Positions 19,901-27,910 of a DNA stretch of 36,057 nt are shown here, one piece after another. The position numbers were made by a program, and so were the translations under genes. The notes below the pieces were generated by a model. It was not told the DNA's origin. It worked only from the letters and a program-made list of their open reading frames with translations, and did no database searches. The DNA is taken from assembly GCF_002003465.1 (NCBI RefSeq), contig NZ_BDDQ01000041.1, positions 1 to 36,057 on the forward strand, read 5' to 3'. How positions within the stretch are numbered: the stretch's first letter is position 1; the number at the start of each line of letters is the position of its first letter. The DNA comes from Caenibacillus caldisaponilyticus (GTDB lineage: Bacteria > Bacillota > Bacilli > Bacillales > Sporolactobacillaceae).

Positions 19901-20160
19901 GCTCTCGATAGATGGATTAAAAGCGCATGGAAGATGAAATTGATCCATGAGAAGGATTGGAGCGAACGCATCGGCTAAAAGTGTCTTCTTTGCGCCGCTC
20001 GTTGGAAAAAGCGGCATCGCTGTCCGGGCTGATCGCGTTCGGTAGAGGGATGCGTCACTTATTTTCCGGGAAATAATGCGAAGGTTCGACGCCAAGACGG
20101 TCAAAATCAGACATGGGGATCGCGCAAATCAGACAGTATGTGCCGGATAGATCGATTGTT

Positions 20161-20186
20161 GGAAAGGCGGCGTGAGCCGCCTTTCC
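20161..20186. repeat. Perfect 11-bp inverted repeat (hairpin)
   Basis: GGAAAGGCGGC (20161-20171) and GCCGCCTTTCC (20176-20186) flank a GTGA loop. There is no T-run on either side, so it is not a standard terminator. It may stabilise or end a transcript. Confidence 0.6.
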
Positions 20187-20222
20187 GTTCGGATCGGAAA
20201 AGCTACGAATTTTTTGGACAGA

Positions 20223-20250
20223 TTGTCGATTTATAAGGTAAACTTATAGA
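20223..20250 (+). promoter_or_regulatory. Candidate promoter of the fructokinase gene
   Basis: TTGTCG (20223-20228) and TATAGA (20245-20250) are separated by 16 bases. This would give a leader of about 285 bases. The match is moderate. Confidence 0.35.
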
Positions 20251-20541
20251 GTGGAAATCTTCAATTTTTGGTTTATAGCGGTTTTCTTGGCCGTTTTTTA
20301 AAATCCGTCCCACGCATCCATTGCGCCGATCCCGCACGGCTGCTTCAAAATGGGCCAGCGTTTGTGGCTGGATTCACGCGGCACCGCTTTGGTGCAGCAC
20401 ACCGAAGCCCGAACAGGGGCGTTCAGCCTAGGACGCCGCTCTCATAGGTTGTCATGATGTCATGCCTATTTAGTGAAGGGAAGACAGGCTGCGGTCATCG
20501 ACTTTCGGTAAGAGACTGAGTCGGGAAAGGAAGGATCGAGC

Positions 20542-21411
20542 ATGCTGTATGGAGCCGTTGAAGCCGGGGGAACGAAATTTGTCTGTGCCGTCGGTGACGA
20601 AAAAGGGAATATAACGGACCTCATCCAACTGAAAACGGAAACGCCGGACGTCACGATGCCGGCTGTGGTGGATTTCTTCAGGAAATATGATTTAAAAGCG
20701 ATCGGCGTCGGATCGTTCGGGCCGGTCGACATCGATCCGACGAGCGCGACATACGGTTATATTACGGCGACGCCGAAGACCGCGTGGAAAAACTATCCGA
20801 TTTTGAAAACTTTGCAAGACGGTTTACGGGTCCCCGTGGCTTTTGATACGGATGTCAATGCGGCGGCATATGGGGAGTGGAAGCGCGGCGCGGCCAAGGG
20901 ATTGGACGGCTGTTTGTACATCACGGTCGGAACGGGCATCGGCGCCGGCGCCATCGTTGGCGGCCGGGTGTTGCAAGGCTTTTCCCATCCCGAAATGGGG
21001 CACATTTTCGTGCGCCGGCACCCGGATGACCGCTATGAAGGCAAGTGCCCGTATCATAAGGATTGCCTTGAAGGCTTGGCCGCCGGTCCCGCCTTGGAAG
21101 AACGCTGGGGGAAAAAGGGCGCCGAATTGGCCGACCGCCCCGAGGTTTGGGAAATGGAAGCGTCTTATTTGGCGGAAGCGCTTGTCCAATACATCCTCAT
21201 TTTGACGCCGAAAAAAATCATCATGGGCGGCGGTGTGATGAAACAAGCGCAATTGTTCCCGCTCATTCGCCAAAAAGTGCGACGCTTGTTGAACGGCTAC
21301 ATGCCGTTTCCTTATGTTGAAGACGAAATCGACGATTATATCGTGCCGCCCGCTCTGGGCGACCGCGCGGGCATTACCGGCGCGCTGATGATGGCGATCG
21401 ACCGGGAATGA
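20542..21411 (+). CDS. gmuE: ROK-family fructokinase (zinc type, GmuE/YdhR-like)
   Basis: Cytoplasmic ATP-dependent fructokinase or hexokinase making fructose 6-phosphate, 289 residues. The ATG at 20542 has AGGAAGGA 6 bases upstream. The phosphate-binding loop is GAVEAGGTKF, the sugar pocket includes GPVDIDP and the catalytic Asp region DTDVNAAAYGE, and the ATP motif is GTGIGAGAIVGG. The ROK zinc site is clear: GHIFVRRHP followed by GKCPYHKDCLEG gives His-Cys-His-Cys ligands. This resembles Bacillus subtilis GmuE (YdhR), which belongs to the glucomannan operon; here the gene is about 10 kb from the related PTS genes. The gene name is by similarity and may not reflect orthology. Confidence 0.85.
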   Translation: MLYGAVEAGGTKFVCAVGDEKGNITDLIQLKTETPDVTMPAVVDFFRKYDLKAIGVGSFGPVDIDPTSATYGYITATPKTAWKNYPILKTLQDGLRVPVAFDTDVNAAAYGEWKRGAAKGLDGCLYITVGTGIGAGAIVGGRVLQGFSHPEMGHIFVRRHPDDRYEGKCPYHKDCLEGLAAGPALEERWGKKGAELADRPEVWEMEASYLAEALVQYILILTPKKIIMGGGVMKQAQLFPLIRQKVRRLLNGYMPFPYVEDEIDDYIVPPALGDRAGITGALMMAIDRE

Positions 21412-21509
21412 AGCAGTGCTTCCCCGGCGGCGGGCGAAGCCTTTATGATGTTCGGACATGGGGAAGGTTCGTCCGATCCAAACGTGGCAAGCGAAGGGAG
21501 GCAGCCGCC

Positions 21510-21920
21510 ATGTTGTTTGATGGCATTCATCACATCGCGATCATTTGTTCAAATTATGAGCGCTCCAAAGAGTTTTACGTCAATAAGCTAGGTTTTGAAG
21601 TGATTGCGGAAACGTATCGGCCCGAACGAAACTCGTATAAATTGGATTTGGCCGCGGCCGGCGGGCGCATCGAGCTGTTTTCCTTCCCGGATCCGCCCGC
21701 GCGTCCGAGTTATCCCGAAGCTTGCGGCTTGAGGCATCTCGCGTTTGCGGTCCGCGACGTGTCGGAGGCCGCCCGGGAGTTGGAAAAACGGGGCATTCCG
21801 GTCGAACCGATCCGCACGGATCCGGTCACGGGAAAAAGGTTTACCTTTTTTCAAGATCCTGACGGGTTGCCGCTTGAAATCTATGAGGACGGCAACCGCT
21901 CCGGCGCCGATGCGATGTGA
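21510..21920 (+). CDS. VOC-family protein (glyoxalase/YaeR type)
   Basis: Small metal-binding protein of 136 residues in the vicinal oxygen chelate superfamily. The ATG at 21510 has AAGGGAGG 8 bases upstream; the frame back to 21408 overlaps the fructokinase end and lacks support. Two beta-alpha-beta-beta-beta modules are visible, with the four metal-ligand positions in IHHIAI, GRIELFSF, GLRHLAFAV and PLEIYE. This is the pattern of GloA2/YaeR-like proteins, whose physiological substrate is poorly defined; lactoylglutathione lyase activity should not be assumed, because Bacillota generally lack glutathione. It lies about 100 bases after the fructokinase gene and may be co-transcribed. Confidence 0.8.
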   Translation: MLFDGIHHIAIICSNYERSKEFYVNKLGFEVIAETYRPERNSYKLDLAAAGGRIELFSFPDPPARPSYPEACGLRHLAFAVRDVSEAARELEKRGIPVEPIRTDPVTGKRFTFFQDPDGLPLEIYEDGNRSGADAM

Positions 21921-21949
21921 AAGAAGGCGCGGCATGCCGAATGGATCAT

Positions 21950-21958
21950 TGGTATAAT
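21950..21958 (+). promoter_or_regulatory. Extended -10 promoter for the HAD phosphatase gene
   Basis: TGGTATAAT (21950-21958) is a perfect extended -10 (TGnTATAAT), about 115 bases before the start of the HAD gene. No good -35 was found at the usual spacing, as often seen with extended -10 promoters. Confidence 0.5.
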
Positions 21959-22072
21959 AGCGATCGGATACGGAATGGGCGCTCGCGACCGGCGCCGGTG
22001 GCGACGGATGAAGCGACGGGCGCGCCGCTTCGGGCGGCCATGTAGTTCCGATTCTGGATGGAGGACGCTTTG

Positions 22073-22843
22073 ATGAAGAAAAAATGGATCTTTTTTGATG
22101 TCGACGGAACGCTGCTTAACGATGAAAAATGCATACCGGGTTCTGCCAAAAAGGCGGTAGAGGCCTTAAAAGCCGCGGGCCATGAGGTGGCGATCGCCAC
22201 CGGACGAGCGCCGTTTATGATTCAACACGTGCGCGAGGCGCTCGGCATCGACACTTTTGTCAGTTTCAACGGCCAGTTTGTCGTCTACAAAGGCGAGGTC
22301 ATCCATAAAAATCCGTACCGGAGCGCTGACCTCGAAAATTTGGAGCGCTTTGCCGCGCGCTTCCGTCATCCGCTCGTTTTCATGGGAGAAGCCGATATGA
22401 AAGCCAACGTCAAGGACAACCCTTTGATCCGGGAAAGCTTGGCGACCTTAAATTACGAGCATCCCGCCTACCAAGACCGTTATTACGCGGAAACCGAGAT
22501 CTATCAAGCTCTTCTTTTTTGTAGAGAGGAGGAGGAAAAGGCGTACGCTTCGCTGGCGCCGTTTCGCATCGTGCGCTGGCATCCGTACAGTGCGGATATC
22601 CTTCCGAAAAACGGTTCCAAGGCGCAAGGCATTAAAAAGTTGCTAGAGTGGGCCGGCGATCAGCCGGAAGATGTGATCGCTTTTGGCGACGGCGCCAATG
22701 ACATTGAAATGTTGTCGTTTGCCGGGATTGGCGTGGCGATGGGCAACGCCGTCGACCGCTTAAAAACGGTCGCGGATTTTGTCACGAAACCCGTCGACGA
22801 AGATGGCATCGCTTACGCCGTCGATCAACTGCGCCTCGCGTAA
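22073..22843 (+). CDS. Cof-type HAD-IIB sugar-phosphatase-like hydrolase
   Basis: Cytoplasmic phosphatase of 256 residues in the Cof/YkrA subfamily of the haloacid dehalogenase superfamily, likely acting on sugar phosphates or cofactors. The ATG at 22073 has GGAGG 8 bases upstream; the ATG at 22058 is also in frame but lacks one. Motif I is DVDGTLL with the nucleophile and acid/base Asp pair, motif II is ATGRAP, motif III Lys is in the SKAQGIKKLL region, and motif IV is FGDGANDIEM with the magnesium ligands. The C2-type cap lies between motifs II and III. The substrate cannot be read from sequence. It has its own promoter. Confidence 0.88.
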   Translation: MKKKWIFFDVDGTLLNDEKCIPGSAKKAVEALKAAGHEVAIATGRAPFMIQHVREALGIDTFVSFNGQFVVYKGEVIHKNPYRSADLENLERFAARFRHPLVFMGEADMKANVKDNPLIRESLATLNYEHPAYQDRYYAETEIYQALLFCREEEEKAYASLAPFRIVRWHPYSADILPKNGSKAQGIKKLLEWAGDQPEDVIAFGDGANDIEMLSFAGIGVAMGNAVDRLKTVADFVTKPVDEDGIAYAVDQLRLA

Positions 22844-23353
22844 TGTCCAATCATGGCGCTTGGATGGTGCGTAAAAATTACGAAAAAACATCTTAATCTA
22901 TTATCGTTGACAACGGGCCGTGATATAATGACAAAAAACGCGTTATACAAAAGTTCCTGTTGCTATTTAACGAACGAAAAACGTTTGGCATTCGGCTTTG
23001 ATGCCAGCCGGGAAGGCGTCGCCGAAAGGTTAAGACAACGGCAGGGCGAGGCGTTGATGCGATGAGATAAACTTAAGAGCGCTCATGCCCGCCATTTAAC
23101 AAAAAGCGCGGTTCGGATCCGGTGTCGCCGCCGTCGCGCCGCTCGTTGCTCGCAAACTCATCATGAGCGCTTCCGACATGATGACAATGAGCCGGCCCGG
23201 TCTTCATGCCAATGCGGAACGTTTCGGAAATGCGCACGGACGCATTTCAATTATTATCAAATCAATCAGACGCATCGTCTGCCTCACATGGCCTATAGCG
23301 ACGGGTGGACCTCTCACAAATGCGGGCGAACGATGTGATGGATGGTTTTTAAA
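22844..23353. other. Intergenic region before the CapA-like gene
   Basis: About 500 bases with no supported gene. Short plus-strand frames (22853-23065, 23163-23357) lack ribosome binding sites and recognisable products. An extended -10 promoter candidate sits at 22921-22929. An imperfect hairpin (TGGCAT/ATGCCA, about 22986-23009) follows it. No terminator for the HAD gene was found. Confidence 0.45.
22921..22929 (+). promoter_or_regulatory. Extended -10 promoter candidate
   Basis: TGATATAAT (22921-22929) matches the extended -10. A TTGACA occurs at 22907-22912, but only 11 bases upstream, too close to be its -35. It would give a leader of more than 400 bases to the CapA-like gene. Confidence 0.35.
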
Positions 23354-24562
23354 ATGAAGAAAACATGGTTCTGGCTCATCGGCCTGTTGTCGCTCGCCCT
23401 CCTCTTTCTCGTCATCGCGCTTTTCCTTCCTGTCCGTGAGAATGTGCGGGTGAAACAGCCGCCGCTTGACGAAAAAACGATGAAAACCGTTGCGGCGCCC
23501 GCCAAAAAATCGGATCCCGCACAATCTTCAAACCGGGCAGAATCCGCCGCACCCGCCAACTCTGCGTCGATTCCCGTTCGGAAAACATCGGCGACGCTCG
23601 CCGCCGTCGGCGATGTCTTGATCCACGACCGCGTCTACAATGCCGCCCGGACGAAAACGGGATATGATTTTAAACCGATGTTCCGCACGGTTAAACCCAT
23701 TATAAAATCAGCCGATATTGCGGTCGCCAATTCCGAATCGATCATCGGCGGCAGCCAAATCGGCCTGTCGACTTATCCGAGTTTCAACAGCCCTTACGAA
23801 GTGGCGGACGCCATGAAAGATGCCGGTTTCGACGTCGTGACCATGGCGAACAACCACACCTTGGACCGCGGCGTGGTCGCCATCGAAAATGCCATCCATT
23901 ATTGGGACAAAATCGGCATGGTGCATACCGGCAGTTTTTTGTCAAAAAAGGATCGCGACACGATCCGGATCGTGTCCCGTAACGGCGTGACCTTTTCCTT
24001 TCTCGCGTACACGTATGGAACAAACGGCATTCCGACGCCGAAAAATCAGGATTATCTCGTCAACCGCATTGATCTTCCCTTGATACAAAAAGACGTGCAA
24101 CAGGCCCGGCGGCTTTCCGATGTGGTCGTCGTTTGCCTGCATTTCGGGACGGAATATCAACGGGAACCAAACGCGGAGCAAAAGGCGCTCGTCCGGAAAC
24201 TCGCCGACGCGGGCGTCGACGTCATTCTCGGCTCGCATCCCCATGTGCTGCAGCCGTATGAATGGGTGACCGGGAAGACGGGCCACCGGACGTTCGTCAT
24301 CTATTCCCTCGGAAATTTTCTCTCCGGCCAGAAGGGATTATATAACCAAATAGGCGGCATCTTGCTGCTTAAGATCATCAAAACGGATGACGGCGTAAAA
24401 CCAAAGATTGTCATTGAACATCCGAGATTCATCCCGACGTGGGTTCAACCCAAAACATACCGCGTGATCCCGTTGACGGAGGCCGGCCGCTACGGGCTCG
24501 GCCGCGCACAGGCGGTTTACAAAGAAACGTTGAAACATATGACGGAGGAAGCCGCCCATTGA
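23354..24562 (+). CDS. CapA/PgsA-like poly-gamma-glutamate synthesis protein (metallophosphatase fold)
   Basis: Membrane-anchored protein of about 402 residues of the PGA_cap (CapA) family. Residues 1-28 form a signal-anchor helix, then a Ser/Ala/Pro-rich linker to about residue 80, then a calcineurin-like metallophosphatase-fold domain outside the membrane. Motifs are AAVGDVLIHD, VANSES, TMANNHTLD, CLHFGTEYQ and GSHPHVLQP, whose Asp, Asn and His residues are expected metal ligands. The ATG at 23354 is chosen over the in-frame ATG 23342 for its cleaner signal anchor; the ribosome binding site is weak. No capB/capC/capE genes are nearby, so a role in polyglutamate capsule is doubtful; many stand-alone members have unknown function. 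Confidence 0.82.
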   Translation: MKKTWFWLIGLLSLALLFLVIALFLPVRENVRVKQPPLDEKTMKTVAAPAKKSDPAQSSNRAESAAPANSASIPVRKTSATLAAVGDVLIHDRVYNAARTKTGYDFKPMFRTVKPIIKSADIAVANSESIIGGSQIGLSTYPSFNSPYEVADAMKDAGFDVVTMANNHTLDRGVVAIENAIHYWDKIGMVHTGSFLSKKDRDTIRIVSRNGVTFSFLAYTYGTNGIPTPKNQDYLVNRIDLPLIQKDVQQARRLSDVVVVCLHFGTEYQREPNAEQKALVRKLADAGVDVILGSHPHVLQPYEWVTGKTGHRTFVIYSLGNFLSGQKGLYNQIGGILLLKIIKTDDGVKPKIVIEHPRFIPTWVQPKTYRVIPLTEAGRYGLGRAQAVYKETLKHMTEEAAH

Positions 24563-24744
24563 GAGGCATTTTGGCGTCAGCGGGTAGCGCTGTATTTTGG
24601 GCGTTGCATGAAACGGAAGGGGTTTTTCATCCGCGTTTGTTCTTGTTATCATTGAAAAAAATCATGATTCTATGAGGATGGACGGACAGCCGCTTGCGAT
24701 AAAGACGGCCGCTAGTCGCAGTATAAGAACGGGAGGATGATGGC

Positions 24745-27471
24745 ATGAAGATCAGCGTATTAGGAGGCGGAAGCGAGATCGGCGCCTCGTGCCTGCACGT
24801 GGAGATGGCGGGGACGAGCGTCGTGATCGACGCCGGCATGCGGATGGCGGGGGACGACGCCTTGCCCGCTTTCGGCATGCTCGAGCAGCTGCCGAAGCCG
24901 GAAGCGGTTTTCATCACCCATGCCCATGCCGACCACATCGGCGCGCTGCCGGTTTTGCACGGGTTATACCCCGATGTCCCGATTTTCGCGACGCCCCCGA
25001 CGGCCGACTTGATGAACATCATGTTGCGGGACGCTTATAAAATTTTGGAAGAACAATGTAAAACGGCGGAACGCCTCATGCCGTACACGGAAGAGCAAAT
25101 GCTCGCCACCTTGGCGGATGTCCGGCTTTTTCCCGCGAGCCAACGCTTGACCGTCGGGAACCTGAAAGTGACGCTTTTTCGGGCCGGACACATCCTCGGC
25201 GCGGTCATGATTTTTCTGGAAGGGGACGGTGAAAGCTTGCTCGTGACCGGCGACCTTTCCTTTAAAGGCGGCCGGACGATTCCGGGCGCCCAAGTGCCGC
25301 CGAGAATCCGCCCCGATGTGGTCGTCATGGAGTCGACGTACGGCAATCGATTGCATACGGACCGGCATTTGGAAGAGAAACGGCTCGCCGAAACCGTCGC
25401 CGAAGTGGTTGCCGGCGGCGGCTTCGCGCTCATTCCGGCTTTCGCCTTGGGCCGTGCCCAGGAAGTGTTGCTCATCTTGCAAGATTACATGGACAAAAAA
25501 CAGATTCCGGAATTTCCGATTTATGTCGACGGCCTTGTCACGCCGGTCAGCCGGATTTACCGCGATTATCCTCAGTATTTAAAGGGGCCGGTCGCGCACC
25601 GGATTCGGGTGAACGGCGACGCATTTTTAACGAACGGCCGTTGTCACGCCGTGGAACCGAGGGAGCGCGAGCAAGTGCTCGCGGGAAAACCCGCCTGCAT
25701 CGTCGCTTCTTCCGGCATGCTCACCGGCGGCGCCAGCGTTTGGTATGCACAACGGCTCGTTTCTTCCGAAAAGAACGCGATTTTTATCACGGGCTATCAA
25801 GACGAAGAAAGCCCGGGGCGGAAGCTGCTCGCGCTCGCGGACGGAGAAGAGGACACCATTGAGCTCAACGGAACCGCGTATCCTGTGGCGTGCCGCGTCG
25901 ATAAATACGGTTTATCGGCTCACGCCGATGCCGGCGAAATGACGCGTTTTATTGAAGCAGTCGAGCCGACCTACACCTTGCTCGTCCACGGCGACGAGGC
26001 GGCGAGGGACGAGCTGGCGCGCCGCTTGGATCCGCGTTTCCATCCAATTTTGGTTGAAAACGGGGAATCGTATCCTTTTTATGCAAGGCGTTCAGGGAAA
26101 GGGGTCGTCGGCAAACGGTACCGCGTGAATCCCGAACACCTCCGACTGCGAGACTGGATCGGTTCGTTGCTTTTGTACAGGGAAGGGGCGGGCGAGCCGT
26201 TGAAGCCGGCCCTTTGTCTGAACGTCCGGGCGAAGATGGGCACGCTTCTATGCGAATCGCCGAAGGGAAAAACGATCCAGTTGTCGAAAGATCAAGTCGT
26301 CGAGTCGGTCGGAAAATGGAGTCGCGCCGTCGGCGAGCTGAAGGCTGCCGTTGAGGCGGTTTTCACTTATTCGCGCCCGTTTTTGAAAGACGTACAATGG
26401 GAGCGAGTACCCGGACATCCCCTCTCCCTCCAGGAAATTTATGACGCGCTCGGCATCGGCGAAGAAGACATTGATAAGAGGATCGCGGTTGCCCTCGCTT
26501 TACAAGCGTTGCCCGACCGTTGTATAACCTATGATATGGAAGGCCGGCGCGGTTACCGGTTGGATGACGAAGCGAAGCAGGGGCTTCGGGATTTGACGTT
26601 GCCGATCCAAGCGCTAAAAATGGATCCGGCCCGGGCGATGGAGACGGTGCGCACCCTGTTCCGCTATCATCCGCGCTTTTTGCGGTGCGGTGCGGAACAC
26701 GTCGGTTCGGCGGAGGAATGTTTGGTGGTCACTTTCGATTTTCCCGACGCGGTCAAAGCGGAAGAACGGCGAAAATGGGCCGATTTAATCTTGGAAAGGA
26801 CGGGTTGGGTCGTGAAGTTTTCCGACTCGGTCCGGCAAGATGCCTTCCAACCTTTGATCGAATCGCTCCTCGGCCGCCCTGTGGACGCTCCGTCGATTCA
26901 TTTGGCTGAACGTCGCGTCGTCGTTCATGGGCCGCGTCCCGATCAGGCGGAAACGATCGCGGCGGCATTTCGTAAGACGACCGGATTCGAATTGAAGTTT
27001 GCCGATGAAGTCAATAAAGCGGCGGAGGCCGGACCCGACGCGATCGCGCCGGATATCGGCGGCCGGCCGCTAGAAATCAATCAGGCGATTCAAGAGGCAA
27101 AGCGGTGGGCAGATGAGCTCGGAATCCGGCTTTATAAGGTCGGCGTTAAACAAATACCCGGTGCGGCGCTGATGGAGCTCCACTTCATCACTCCCGAAGT
27201 GGCGGCGCGTTATGAAAAGGATATGAAAGACCTCGCCAACCGGACCGGCATGCGGGTCACCTATGCGAAGCATCCGAAACAAAACGAAGTGATTCGCGTG
27301 ACAAAAGCGGCCGTCCCCGATCATTGGGAAATCAAGGGGAATCCTTCCTTGCATACGGAACGGTCGGCCGTTGCTGTCAAGGCGGGCGTTGAACCCGACG
27401 AAGCGGAACGCGAAAGGGTCGCAGCCGAGATTAGAGAAAAAACGGGGTACGATTTGGAAATCACGCATTAA
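24745..27471 (+). CDS. Beta-CASP metallo-beta-lactamase ribonuclease-like protein with long C-terminal repeat region
   Basis: A 908-residue protein whose first 450 residues are a CPSF/Integrator-like metallo-beta-lactamase/beta-CASP nuclease, a family cutting RNA or DNA in the cytoplasm. Motif 2 is THAHADHIGALP, further metal ligands lie in AGHILGA and TGDLS, and beta-CASP features include ESTYGNR, IPAFALGRAQEVL, SSGMLTGG, GLSAHAD and VHGDE. The ATG at 24745 has GGGAGG 8 bases upstream. The C-terminal half is unusual: from about 659 to 908 a strand-helix-TG-strand unit recurs four times, with TG near 686, 746, 834 and 900, a pattern that recalls KH-type RNA-binding modules of archaeal CPSF proteins. 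This is not RNase J, which is shorter and lacks the repeats. A perfect terminator follows. RNA binding by the tail is inference. Confidence 0.85.
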   Translation: MKISVLGGGSEIGASCLHVEMAGTSVVIDAGMRMAGDDALPAFGMLEQLPKPEAVFITHAHADHIGALPVLHGLYPDVPIFATPPTADLMNIMLRDAYKILEEQCKTAERLMPYTEEQMLATLADVRLFPASQRLTVGNLKVTLFRAGHILGAVMIFLEGDGESLLVTGDLSFKGGRTIPGAQVPPRIRPDVVVMESTYGNRLHTDRHLEEKRLAETVAEVVAGGGFALIPAFALGRAQEVLLILQDYMDKKQIPEFPIYVDGLVTPVSRIYRDYPQYLKGPVAHRIRVNGDAFLTNGRCHAVEPREREQVLAGKPACIVASSGMLTGGASVWYAQRLVSSEKNAIFITGYQDEESPGRKLLALADGEEDTIELNGTAYPVACRVDKYGLSAHADAGEMTRFIEAVEPTYTLLVHGDEAARDELARRLDPRFHPILVENGESYPFYARRSGKGVVGKRYRVNPEHLRLRDWIGSLLLYREGAGEPLKPALCLNVRAKMGTLLCESPKGKTIQLSKDQVVESVGKWSRAVGELKAAVEAVFTYSRPFLKDVQWERVPGHPLSLQEIYDALGIGEEDIDKRIAVALALQALPDRCITYDMEGRRGYRLDDEAKQGLRDLTLPIQALKMDPARAMETVRTLFRYHPRFLRCGAEHVGSAEECLVVTFDFPDAVKAEERRKWADLILERTGWVVKFSDSVRQDAFQPLIESLLGRPVDAPSIHLAERRVVVHGPRPDQAETIAAAFRKTTGFELKFADEVNKAAEAGPDAIAPDIGGRPLEINQAIQEAKRWADELGIRLYKVGVKQIPGAALMELHFITPEVAARYEKDMKDLANRTGMRVTYAKHPKQNEVIRVTKAAVPDHWEIKGNPSLHTERSAVAVKAGVEPDEAERERVAAEIREKTGYDLEITH

Positions 27472-27486
27472 ACGACGCTTGTTTTT

Positions 27487-27513
27487 AGAGTCCTTTTATG
27501 GACTCTCTTTTTT
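27487..27513 (+). terminator. Terminator of the beta-CASP gene
   Basis: AGAGTCC (27487-27493) pairs with GGACTCT (27500-27506) across a TTTTAT loop, followed by CTTTTTT. Confidence 0.92.
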
Positions 27514-27838
27514 ATAGCCGACGCTCAGCTGCGCGACAATACAAGGCCGCCCGCAAGGAGGGATCTGTCGCCTCGTATGATCTCCTCAATGGAAAGGTGT
27601 TGCACGGCGATTCCAATTAAAAATGTAATAGGTAGATTCGTGCCGCAAAAGGTATCACTGCTTTTGGATTCGGCCATTCGCAGATCCGGATGGATCAGCG
27701 CGGGATAGCCGGAAGCCGACCGGAGGTTCCATACAGATGTTTGCCCATTTTAACCGTACTAAAACCGCATAACAGAAATATGAATGTGAAAAACACCAAA
27801 GTGCCGGCATGGAAAATCACGCTCATGATGCGGCTTAA
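27514..27838. other. Intergenic region before the permease gene
   Basis: About 325 bases with no plus-strand gene. On the minus strand a 53-codon frame with a hydrophobic core is present (listed separately). No known regulatory RNA was recognised. Confidence 0.45.
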
Positions 27839-27856
27839 ATGACGCCTTCTTTCCAT
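27695..27856 (-). CDS. Possible small membrane protein
   Basis: A minus-strand frame of 53 codons from ATG at 27856 to TGA at 27695. It has a basic N-terminus (MERRRHLSR), then a hydrophobic stretch at about residues 10-33 (VIFHAGTLVFFTFIFLL) and a short polar tail, the shape of a single-span membrane peptide. There is no clear ribosome binding site, and the start lies within the promoter of the divergent permease gene. It may be a small protein, a remnant, or chance. No family is recognised. Confidence 0.25.
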   Translation of the reverse strand: MERRRHLSRIMSVIFHAGTLVFFTFIFLLCGFSTVKMGKHLYGTSGRLPAIPR

Positions 27857-27867
27857 TTGTATATAAT
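27839..27867 (+). promoter_or_regulatory. Promoter of the permease gene
   Basis: ATGACG (27839-27844) and TATAAT (27862-27867) are separated by 17 bases. The -10 is perfect and the -35 matches four of six. The leader would be about 37 bases long. Confidence 0.5.
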
Positions 27868-27910
27868 TTATTTTTGGATTTTATCATTGTTTACTAGGGA
27901 GGAAAGGTGT

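Larger units (their letters stand above)
19901..20541. other. Long intergenic region before the fructokinase gene
   Basis: About 640 bases without a supported gene. The antisense frame 19436-20104 is mostly a shadow of the SDR gene and lacks a recognisable product. The region holds a perfect 11-bp hairpin at 20161-20186, a candidate promoter at 20223-20250, and a weak hairpin with a T-run near 20277-20301. No known riboswitch class was recognised. Confidence 0.5.

Noticed and set aside
19436-20104. Minus-strand frame of 222 codons overlapping the SDR gene and the following gap
   Set aside because: More than half is antisense to the SDR gene, and the rest has no motifs or ribosome binding site.
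22907-22929. TTGACA plus TATAAT as a full promoter
   Set aside because: Only 11 bases separate the two boxes; only the extended -10 is kept as a candidate.
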